This document shows positions 1-4,832 of a stretch of DNA of 5,037 bases, piece after piece. The notes under the pieces were generated by a model, which saw only the letters and a program-made list of their open reading frames with translations, did not search any database and was not told the DNA's origin. Within the stretch, counting starts at the first letter, position 1. Every line of letters begins with the position of its first letter. The stretch is from Elusimicrobiota bacterium (GTDB lineage: Bacteria > Elusimicrobiota > Elusimicrobia > UBA1565 > UBA9628), in the NCBI GenBank assembly GCA_016194625.1, contig JACQBB010000228.1, positions 1 to 5,037 on the forward strand, in the 5' to 3' direction. The position numbers and the translations under genes are program-made.

Positions 1-1
1 C

Positions 2-883
2 CTGTCGGCGGACCGCCCTCAGGACGCGCTCTCGCTCGCGGGCGCGTACCTGCTCAGCGACCGCGCCGCGCGCTGGCACGAGGCCAACCCCCGCTTCGCC
101 GCCTACCGCGAGAAAGGCCGCGAGTACCTGCGCCGCGCCGAAGCGGCCGTGCTGGCCGCCTACCAGGCCGCCGACCGCCGGGCCGGCGACGCCGCGCTCG
201 TCGCCGAGGCCCGCGCCGCCGCCGGCTCCGGCCGGATCCTGGGCCGCGCCTGGCGCCCCACGCGCGTCCAGGCCAAGGACACCGGCACCTGCGTGCAGAA
301 CTCGCTGTACAACGCGATCATGGCGTCGGTCGGCTTCGCGCGGCCGACGACGACGGCCGACTTCGTGGCGGCGTCGCGCGAGCTGGTCCGCCGCGGGCCG
401 GTCCTCGTCCGGGCCGAGTACGCGCGCGAGGCGGCGGCGCTGGGACGCGAGCTGGACCTGGACCTGGGCGGCCGCGACGCGGCCGAAGGCATGGGCACCG
501 GGGACTTGAAGAAGTGGGCGGCGTCGCTGGGCCTGGCGCTGGACGCGGGCGGCGCGCCGCGCGCGGCGGCGGGCTGGGACGCCCTGCTCGCCTCGGGCCG
601 CGAGAACCTGCTGTCCCTGCGCATGTTCCACCCGCGCTTCCGTCACACCGACGCGGAGCGGCGCGCGCGCGGCCACGACCTGCGCCAGCTCCATCATGAG
701 GTCTACCTGCTCGGCGCCTTCGACAGTCCGTCGTCGGGCCGCCGCCTGTACCTCCTGCAGGACTCCGGCTCCGGCACGACGCTGATGGCGACGGCCGAGG
801 AGCTGAGCGCGCTGGCGACCGAGGTCCACTCGTTCGCCGCGACCGCCCCCGTCGCCGTCCCCGCGGGGCCCACCCCCCGATAG
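2..883 (+). CDS. C39/papain-like cysteine peptidase domain protein, N-terminus outside window
   Basis: The reading frame is open from the left edge to a TAG stop at 881-883, giving 293 visible residues; no start is assigned because coding sequence runs off the window (the GTG at 149 is internal). Visible residues 1-80 are Ala/Arg-rich and probably helical. After them comes a pattern typical of papain-fold peptidases: a possible oxyanion Gln90 before Cys97 in DTGTCVQNSLYNAI, then His231/His232 in HHEVYLLGAF, then Asp254 in YLLQDSGSG. The order Gln, Cys, His, Asp and the hydrophobic strands around His and Asp match C39-like and related peptidases. The C-terminus ends in a short Pro/Ala tail with no membrane segment. 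The substrate is unknown, and the missing N-terminus may carry a signal peptide or further domains. The family call rests on motif spacing only, and a transglutaminase-like or non-catalytic relative remains possible. The gene converges on the small minus-strand gene downstream. Confidence 0.6.
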   Translation: MSADRPQDALSLAGAYLLSDRAARWHEANPRFAAYREKGREYLRRAEAAVLAAYQAADRRAGDAALVAEARAAAGSGRILGRAWRPTRVQAKDTGTCVQNSLYNAIMASVGFARPTTTADFVAASRELVRRGPVLVRAEYAREAAALGRELDLDLGGRDAAEGMGTGDLKKWAASLGLALDAGGAPRAAAGWDALLASGRENLLSLRMFHPRFRHTDAERRARGHDLRQLHHEVYLLGAFDSPSSGRRLYLLQDSGSGTTLMATAEELSALATEVHSFAATAPVAVPAGPTPR

Positions 884-885
884 AA

Positions 886-919
886 GGGGCGCCCCCCGCG
901 CGGCCGCACGGGGAGCGCC
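886..919. terminator. GC-rich hairpin between convergent genes, possible bidirectional terminator
   Basis: The 36-bp gap between the TAG of the plus-strand gene and the TAA of the small minus-strand gene is almost entirely inverted repeat. GGCGC at 888-892 pairs with GCGCC at 915-919, then after one mismatch CCCC at 894-897 pairs with GGGG at 910-913. The loop contains the 8-bp palindrome GCGGCCGC (900-907). A shorter alternative palindrome, GGGGCGCCCC, sits at 886-895. There is no T-run on either side, so intrinsic termination is an inference from position and stem strength. Confidence 0.35.
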
Positions 920-1069
920 TTACTTCGTCATCGCGACGGCGAACCGCGCGAGCAGGGTCGCGCGCCGGATGTCCGGCTTCGGCCGGGCCCCCGTGGGGAG
1001 CAGGGCGCGGCACGCGGCGAGCGCCACGTCGCGCGCGCCGACCGCCTTCTGCTTCTTGTGCTTCCTCAT
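920..1069 (-). CDS. Small basic protein of 49 residues, function unknown
   Basis: The ATG at 1069 is chosen because an exceptionally strong Shine-Dalgarno sequence (AAGGAGGTGA, 1074-1083) lies at ideal distance; an upstream in-frame ATG at 1129 would fall inside the terminator hairpin and has no ribosome site. The product begins MRKHKKQKAV, a Lys-rich basic patch, followed by two short stretches that could form amphipathic helices (about residues 11-24 and 35-47) and a K/R-P-rich linker (about 28-36). It has one Cys (20) and no signal peptide or long membrane segment. The net charge is strongly positive, as in small nucleic-acid or ribosome binding proteins, but I recognise no family. The gene lies directly downstream of a terminator hairpin on the same strand and may be expressed by read-through from the promoter at 1313-1340. 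It converges on the peptidase-like gene. The ribosome site makes real translation likely; codon use alone would not prove it. Confidence 0.6.
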   Translation of the reverse strand: MRKHKKQKAVGARDVALAACRALLPTGARPKPDIRRATLLARFAVAMTK

Positions 1070-1073
1070 GGTC

Positions 1074-1083
1074 TCACCTCCTT
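1074..1083 (-). promoter_or_regulatory. Ten-base perfect Shine-Dalgarno sequence for the 49-residue ORF
   Basis: On the minus strand this reads AAGGAGGTGA, complementary over all ten bases to the usual 3' end of bacterial 16S rRNA (UCACCUCCUU). The GGAGG core ends 7 nt before the ATG at 1069. A second purine block (AAGGAG) lies just upstream. Most other genes in the window have weak or no Shine-Dalgarno sequence, so this site stands out and decides the start of the small gene. Confidence 0.8.
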
Positions 1084-1100
1084 CTCCTTGCGAAGATCCA

Positions 1101-1141
1101 TAAAACGAAGGGCCCCGGGCCTTGTCCAAGGCCCGGGGCCC
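1101..1141 (-). terminator. Intrinsic terminator, 15-bp perfect stem with T-rich tail
   Basis: Bases 1110-1124 and 1127-1141 are a perfect 15-bp inverted repeat separated by two bases (in RNA the apex would open to a loop of about 4-6 nt). On the minus strand the stem is followed by TTCGTTTTA (1109-1101), a mostly-T tract. On the plus strand the following bases are GC-rich, so the terminator acts on minus-strand transcription. It ends the transcript begun by the promoter at 1313-1340 and stands 32 bases before the Shine-Dalgarno of the 49-residue ORF, so it could be either a plain terminator or an attenuator. The T tract is interrupted by CG, so some read-through is plausible. Confidence 0.75.
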
Positions 1142-1306
1142 CGTCGCGCGCGAGCGTCGCGCGCCTAGACGGGCGCCTCCAGGCCGGAGCGCGGGCTCGA
1201 AGACCCGCGACAGGCCGCGAAACCGTCGTCTTTGGATCGTCTCATGTGTGGGTTGCGCCCAAAAAAGGAAGCCACGATAGGGCTTATCGCGCCCCGGCGT
1301 GACCTT
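1101..1306 (-). ncRNA. Candidate structured small RNA or 5' leader, about 200 nt
   Basis: A near-consensus promoter predicts a start close to 1306 and a strong terminator ends at about 1101, defining a discrete minus-strand transcript of about 206 nt with no convincing gene. In transcript order it contains: a 7-bp hairpin (1273-1291, one G-U pair, loop AGCCC); a pyrimidine-rich single-stranded stretch with six U (about 1261-1270); a 6-7 bp hairpin with a CUUCGA-like apex (1190-1209); an 8-bp GC hairpin with 3-nt loop (1146-1164); and the 15-bp terminator stem. No riboswitch, 6S, SRP, tmRNA or RNase P signature was recognised, and the ends do not pair extensively as in 6S RNA. It may be an independent sRNA or the regulated leader of the 49-residue ORF. 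A 26-codon ORF (1165-1245) lies within it but has no ribosome site. Confidence 0.5.
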
Positions 1307-1312
1307 GCACCA

Positions 1313-1340
1313 AGTATAGCCGGATGCCTTGTTTTGTCAA
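1313..1340 (-). promoter_or_regulatory. Near-consensus sigma-70 promoter
   Basis: On the minus strand the -35 element is TTGACA (1340-1335), the spacer is 16 bp (1334-1319), and the -10 element is TATACT (1318-1313). This is a perfect -35 and a one-mismatch -10 in an otherwise very GC-rich window, so chance occurrence is unlikely. The predicted start is an A near 1306. It points away from the ndk-grpB operon and towards the structured leader and the 49-residue ORF. It suggests strong, housekeeping-type transcription. Confidence 0.75.
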
Positions 1341-1398
1341 GGGGCCGGACGGCGGCGGCGCCCGGTCGGAGGAGTTATCCCCACGATTCACATGGCGA

Positions 1399-1416
1399 AC
1401 TGGTGCCGGCACCAGT
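1399..1416. repeat. 18-bp perfect palindrome, possible operator or hairpin
   Basis: Positions 1399-1416 equal their own reverse complement (half-site ACTGGTGCC). It lies 59 bp upstream of the -35 element of the minus-strand promoter and 43 bp beyond the grpB-like stop. An imperfect inverted repeat also occurs at 1425-1446, centred on CGGCGCCG. Neither is followed by a T-run, so a dimeric-regulator binding site and an RNA hairpin ending the operon are both possible. The rest of 1342-1459 shows nothing else recognisable. Confidence 0.5.
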
Positions 1417-1459
1417 CGGGAACAGGACTGTCGGCGCCGTCAGTTCGGGGTCGAAGCGA

Positions 1460-1966
1460 CTATGCGGCGCGCGCCGCGAGGAACTCCGGCGCCGCTTTCA
1501 CGCGGGCGAAGAACTTCTCCTTCGCTTCGCGGTAAGCCGCCATCGACTTGCCTTCGAAGCCGCGCTTCAGTTCGTCGTAGTCCCGGCGCAGGTCGGCGCG
1601 GGCCAGGAGCACCTCGCGGAAGACCCATTGGAAGTCGTCGCCGCTCCCGGCGACGACCAGATGGATCCCGAGCGGCGGCTCGGCGGCGTCGTCCTTGAAC
1701 GACGCGGAATGGTCCGAGGCGAACGCGCCGGGGTTGAGTTCGTACAGTCGCGCGAGCGCCGCCTTGGCCTGCTCGTATGCGCCGCGCTCCACGACGATCG
1801 ATATGTCGAGGTCGCCCTTGGTCAAGGTGCCGGGGACCGCCGTGCTGCCGACATGCTCGATGCGCGCGCCCGGGATCAGCGCCGCGAGGTCGGCGCGCAG
1901 GCGCTCGAACGCCGCCTGCGCGCGCGCGAACACCTCGGGAGACGACGAGAAGCGGACGCGTTCCAT
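1460..1966 (-). CDS. GrpB-family (UPF0157) nucleotidyltransferase-fold protein
   Basis: This is a 168-residue protein from the ATG at 1966 to a TAG. The diagnostic GrpB motif is present as IEHVGSTAVPG (residues 36-46), followed by TLTKGDLDISIVV (47-59). IHLVV around His102 and a C-terminal helix with DYDELKRGF...YREAKEKFF (about 130-153) also match the family. The fold is that of DNA polymerase beta-type nucleotidyltransferases: GS (40-41) plus Asp52 and Asp54 form a GS...DxD metal site. Most GrpB proteins read AKPIIDI here and keep only the second acid, so this copy looks nearer to an active nucleotidyltransferase. The substrate is unknown; the family is sometimes annotated as GrpB/dephospho-CoA-kinase-related, which is not a demonstrated activity here. 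It is the last gene of the operon, starting 11 nt after the esterase stop with only a weak AGG upstream. The product is cytoplasmic, with no signal peptide. Confidence 0.85.
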   Translation of the reverse strand: MERVRFSSSPEVFARAQAAFERLRADLAALIPGARIEHVGSTAVPGTLTKGDLDISIVVERGAYEQAKAALARLYELNPGAFASDHSASFKDDAAEPPLGIHLVVAGSGDDFQWVFREVLLARADLRRDYDELKRGFEGKSMAAYREAKEKFFARVKAAPEFLAARAA

Positions 1967-1977
1967 CGGGGCCGGCC

Positions 1978-2988
1978 TCAGCCGACGCGGGCGCAGTTCT
2001 TGGTGAGCAGGGCGAGCGAGCGCTCGTAGCGCGGCTGCAGGTCGAAGTGGCCGAACTCGTGCTCTTCGAAGGTGTGGCGGACCCGGAGCTTCTTCAACGC
2101 GTCGGACAGCCGGCGCGCGCCCAGCTGCAGATAGAACTCGTCGCGCGTCCCCGCGTCGAAGAACAGGGTCTTCAGGCGCGACAGGGCGGCGGCGTGCTTG
2201 GCGCAGGCGTTGACCGGGTCGAGCGCCTCCCACTTCTTCCAGACCGCGGGGATGAGCGCGCCGGTGCGCGCGTCGAAGGGCAGGTCGAAGCCGGCGCGGC
2301 TCTTCGGGTTGGGCGAGTAGCACGAGGCCATGCCGATCGCGTTGACCACGGCGTGGTCGAAGCGCGTCTTGTCGCGCGCGGCGCGGAACTCGGCGAGCCA
2401 CTTCTCGACCGAGCCGCCGTGCTTCTGGAGGGCGGCGCACACCTTCGGGAAGTCGGTCGCGTAGCAGGCGTCGAAGCCCAGGTCGGCGGAGTGCGCGGCG
2501 ACGTGGCCGAACACCTCGGGGTGGCGCATGCCCAGCGTCAGCGCGCCGAAGCCGCCGGACGAGGAGCCGAACAGGGCGCGGCCCTCGGGCCCGCGCATCG
2601 CGGCGAACTTGTCCTCGATGAAGGAGACCAGCTCGACGACGACGTGGTCCTCGTAGCGCCCGGTCGCCGCCGAGTTCAAGTACTGCGAGCCGCCGTAGGC
2701 GGTGAAGCCGTCGGGGATGACCAGGATCGCCTCGCGCGCCTTGCCCTGGGCGATCAGGCGGTCGAAGCGCTCGACGATGGTCTCCTTCCACGGGTTGTAG
2801 TTGACCGCGCCGCGGCCGGTGCCGGTGAAGCCGGTCAGGAAGAACAGCACGGGATAGCGCGCGCCGCGCTTGGCGCCGTACGACGGCGGCAGGTAGACGG
2901 GCACCTCGCGGCGGCGCGGGTCGCCGAGCGGGTTGTCCTTGAGCACCACGGAGGACACCGTCTCCAGCTGGAGCTTGCCGGCGATCAC
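1978..2988 (-). CDS. Esterase-D-like alpha/beta hydrolase (putative esterase, PF00756 type)
   Basis: This is a 336-residue protein starting at GTG 2988, chosen because GGAGGA (2995-3000) lies 6 nt upstream and the start overlaps the murQ stop as GTGA; extending further upstream would only run through murQ in another frame. The fold signs are REVPVYLPPSY (27-37), YPVLFFLTGFTGTG (45-58), AILVIPDGF (87-95), the nucleophile elbow GSSSGG (141-146, Ser143), acid Asp283 in DAGTRDEFY, and His314 in EFGHFD. All three catalytic residues are present in the right order, so it should be active. Related enzymes include S-formylglutathione hydrolase, enterochelin esterase and acyltransferases; the sequence does not choose between them. 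There is no signal peptide, so it is probably cytoplasmic. Translation is likely coupled to MurQ by the 4-nt overlap, and the adjacent grpB-like gene follows after 11 nt. Confidence 0.88.
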   Translation of the reverse strand: MIAGKLQLETVSSVVLKDNPLGDPRRREVPVYLPPSYGAKRGARYPVLFFLTGFTGTGRGAVNYNPWKETIVERFDRLIAQGKAREAILVIPDGFTAYGGSQYLNSAATGRYEDHVVVELVSFIEDKFAAMRGPEGRALFGSSSGGFGALTLGMRHPEVFGHVAAHSADLGFDACYATDFPKVCAALQKHGGSVEKWLAEFRAARDKTRFDHAVVNAIGMASCYSPNPKSRAGFDLPFDARTGALIPAVWKKWEALDPVNACAKHAAALSRLKTLFFDAGTRDEFYLQLGARRLSDALKKLRVRHTFEEHEFGHFDLQPRYERSLALLTKNCARVG

Positions 2989-3896
2989 GCCGCGTCCTCC
3001 AGCAGCGCGCGGCGCAGGGAGCCGCCGGCGCAGGCCAGCACGCGGCGCGCCTCGTCGGCGCTCAGGCCCTGCCGCGCCATCAACACGGCGGACTTCGCCG
3101 AGCCGCCGGACGCGCGGAACAGAGCTGCGGCCTTCTTCGGCGGGACGCGGCCCAGGTCGGCGACGATGCGCTCGCCGCGCAGGCGCAGCTTGCGGCTGGT
3201 CGGCTTCAGGTCCACCATCCAGTGGTCGTACACCTTGCCGATCTTGATCATCGCGCCGGTGGTGAGCGTGTTGAGGACGAGCTTCGCCGCCGTGCCGGAC
3301 TTCAGGCGCGTGGAGCCGGTGACGACCTCGGGCCCCACGTCGGGCGCGATGACGATGTCGGCGCGCACGCCGTGCGGGCGGCCGTTGGAGGTGACGAGCA
3401 AGGTCGTCGCGCCGCGGCGCTTGGCCTCGGCCAGCGCCGCGCGCACGAACGGCGTCACGCCGCTGGCGGCCACGCCGATGACGGCGTCGCCGCGGCGGAC
3501 CTTCGCGACCGCCTTCTTGCCGAGCGCCGGCTCGTCCTCGGCGCCTTCCTTGGCGCGGAACACGGAGCGCTTGCCGCCGGCGATCACGGCCATCACCTGG
3601 CGCGGGCCCGTGTTGAAAGTGGGCGGGCACTCGGCGGCCTCCAGCACGGCCAGGCGCCCGCTGGTGCCGGCGCCCAGCACCAGAGCGGAGCCGCCCCCCG
3701 CCAGCGCGGCGGCGACGGCGTCCACGCCGCGCGCGAGCTCGCGCGCGACCTTCGCGACGGCCAGCGGCACGCGCCGGTCCTCGGCGTTGATCAGGCGCAC
3801 GACCTCCAGCGTCGCGCGGCGGTCGATGTCCCGGGTGCGCGGGTTCGCCTGCTCGGTGGGCAGGCGCGCGTACACGCGCGGGGACAGCAGGGCCAT
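2985..3896 (-). CDS. murQ: N-acetylmuramic acid 6-phosphate etherase
   Basis: This is a 303-residue cytoplasmic enzyme close in length to E. coli MurQ (298). It cleaves the lactyl ether of MurNAc-6-phosphate, giving GlcNAc-6-phosphate and D-lactate in peptidoglycan recycling. Visible family motifs are TEQANPRTRDID (14-25), LINAED (35-40), the SIS-domain phosphate-binding GAGTSGRL (75-82), AAECPPTF (87-94), EGAED (117-121), GPEVVTGSTRLKSGTA (188-203) and the C-terminal UBA-like helices (about 250-300). Glu89 and Glu120 align with the catalytic E. coli Glu83 and Glu114. Differences from E. coli are SGVTPF for SGRTPY (145-150) and DHWMVDL for GNLMVDV (224-230), so substrate contacts may be altered. 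The ATG overlaps the preceding hydrolase stop by one base (TGATG) and the stop overlaps the esterase start by four. No MurNAc transporter or kinase gene is visible here. Confidence 0.93.
   Translation of the reverse strand: MALLSPRVYARLPTEQANPRTRDIDRRATLEVVRLINAEDRRVPLAVAKVARELARGVDAVAAALAGGGSALVLGAGTSGRLAVLEAAECPPTFNTGPRQVMAVIAGGKRSVFRAKEGAEDEPALGKKAVAKVRRGDAVIGVAASGVTPFVRAALAEAKRRGATTLLVTSNGRPHGVRADIVIAPDVGPEVVTGSTRLKSGTAAKLVLNTLTTGAMIKIGKVYDHWMVDLKPTSRKLRLRGERIVADLGRVPPKKAAALFRASGGSAKSAVLMARQGLSADEARRVLACAGGSLRRALLEDAA
2995..3000 (-). promoter_or_regulatory. Shine-Dalgarno fixing the esterase GTG start
   Basis: On the minus strand this reads GGAGGA, six bases before the GTG at 2988 and inside the last codons of murQ. 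Together with the GTGA start-stop overlap it argues for translational coupling of the esterase to murQ. Confidence 0.65.
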
Positions 3897-4828
3897 CAGC
3901 GCCCCCCGTCGGCGGGCGCGGCCTCGGCGTCGGGAGCGTCGGCCGCGTCGGGGCCGGCGGCGGCGTCCGGCCCGGCGTCCGCGTCGGCGGGCATCACCGC
4001 CGTCGAGGTCGAGGAGCCGGGGACGGCCGCGGTGGACACCGCGGGCGCCTCCAGCGCGTGCGGGTCCGCGATCCAGGCGAGCACCTTGCCCGCCAGGTCC
4101 TTGTTCTTGGCGAACATCCGCGTGCCGCGCTCCTCGGGGACGACGACGAGCGTCGCGTTCTTCTCGCCGACGGCGTTCTTGGCGAACGCGAACAGCAGCG
4201 GCGTCTCCTTGGACGAGCGCTTGTCGGCCTCGGAGTGGACCATCAGGAACGGCGTCGCGCGGCCCTTGAAGTGGCGCACCGCGTTGACGAGCGGGATCTC
4301 CTGCCAGGCCAGGCCCGGCGAGAGCATCACGACGAACGGGACCTTCGCGTGGACGGCGGCGTACTTCACCGCCACGCTGCCCCCCACCTCGGCGCCGGCC
4401 ACGCCGATCGTCTCCTCGGGGACGCCCGCGCCGGTCAGCGAGCCGACGGCCGCCTCGACGTCGCGGACCATGTCCTCGTAGTCGTTGGCGCCGCCCTTCA
4501 TCGCGTTCTGGGCGCGGAGCTTCTTGTAGGTGATGAGCTCGCCGGCGGGCGTCGTCCGGCTCTCGCCGTGGCCGCGCAGGTCCACCGCCAGGTAGCCCTC
4601 GCCGTCGCGGGCGAGCGCCCGCGCGAACAGGCGCCAGTCCTCCTTGCGCTGGCCGGTGCCGTGCAGCAGCACCACCGTCGGCTTCCCCGCCGCGGCCTTC
4701 CTCCAGACGGCGCGGAGCGTCCAGCCGTCGACGGAGCGCAGCTCGACCGGGTCGCCGGCCAGGACCGGCGCGCGCGGCGCCGGCGCGGCGGCCGCCGCCA
4801 GGGCGGCCGCGAGGAGGACCGCGATCAT
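3896..4828 (-). CDS. Exported alpha/beta-hydrolase-fold protein, catalytic Ser and His replaced
   Basis: This is a 310-residue protein from the ATG at 4828; no ATG, GTG or TTG occurs in frame just upstream. Residues 1-19 are an Ala-rich hydrophobic leader that looks like a signal peptide, although it lacks the usual basic residues. The fold is clear: VVLLHGTGQ (52-60) is the oxyanion loop and YLAVDLRGHGES (79-90) the second conserved strand. At the nucleophile elbow the usual GxSxG reads GAEVG (145-149), with Glu147 where Ser is expected. The acid position may be Asp202 in HSEADK. The usual His site reads EERGTRMF (232-239), with Arg234 where relatives have HGTRMF-like sequence. Two of three triad residues are therefore missing, and the protein is probably a non-catalytic binding or structural member. 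Residues 281-310 form an Ala/Asp/Pro tail with repeated AGPDAA-like units. It starts 4 nt after the ndk stop and overlaps murQ by one base. Confidence 0.85.
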   Translation of the reverse strand: MIAVLLAAALAAAAAPAPRAPVLAGDPVELRSVDGWTLRAVWRKAAAGKPTVVLLHGTGQRKEDWRLFARALARDGEGYLAVDLRGHGESRTTPAGELITYKKLRAQNAMKGGANDYEDMVRDVEAAVGSLTGAGVPEETIGVAGAEVGGSVAVKYAAVHAKVPFVVMLSPGLAWQEIPLVNAVRHFKGRATPFLMVHSEADKRSSKETPLLFAFAKNAVGEKNATLVVVPEERGTRMFAKNKDLAGKVLAWIADPHALEAPAVSTAAVPGSSTSTAVMPADADAGPDAAAGPDAADAPDAEAAPADGGR

Positions 4829-4832
4829 ACCG

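Noticed and set aside
318..1013. Minus-strand ORF of 231 codons opposite the peptidase-like gene
   Set aside because: It is an Arg/Pro/Gly-rich shadow that also overlaps the better supported 49-residue gene in another frame.
1187..1212. tRNA or tmRNA T-arm-like hairpin (plus strand, GCGGG stem with CTCGAAGA loop)
   Set aside because: The loop is 8 nt, not 7. No acceptor stem, anticodon arm or CCA end could be found around it.
1165..1245. 26-codon minus-strand ORF inside the candidate RNA, possible leader peptide
   Set aside because: It starts with ATG and lies before the terminator as a leader peptide would, but it has no Shine-Dalgarno and no run of one regulatory amino acid. Kept only as a possibility within the RNA entry.
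1101..1306. 6S RNA, SRP RNA or known riboswitch
   Set aside because: The 5' and 3' ends do not form the long closing stem of 6S, the SRP GGAAG/GCA tetraloop region is absent, and no riboswitch core motif was recognised.
1374..1384. DnaA-box-like TTATCCCCA
   Set aside because: There is one mismatch to TTATNCACA and only one copy, with no AT-rich unwinding region or other origin features.
2989..3630. Longer N-terminal extension of the esterase-like ORF
   Set aside because: The extension is in a shadow frame of murQ, with Arg/Gly-rich sequence. The GTG at 2988 with GGAGGA upstream and homology beginning just after it is the better start.
1777..4269. Plus-strand ORF of 830 codons
   Set aside because: It is antisense to grpB-like, esterase, murQ and hydrolase genes that all carry clear family motifs. 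Its product is Arg/Ala-rich with no recognisable domain, typical of a shadow frame in GC-rich DNA.
3222..4481. Plus-strand ORF of 419 codons
   Set aside because: It lies opposite murQ and the exported hydrolase, is low complexity, and shows no ribosome site or motif.
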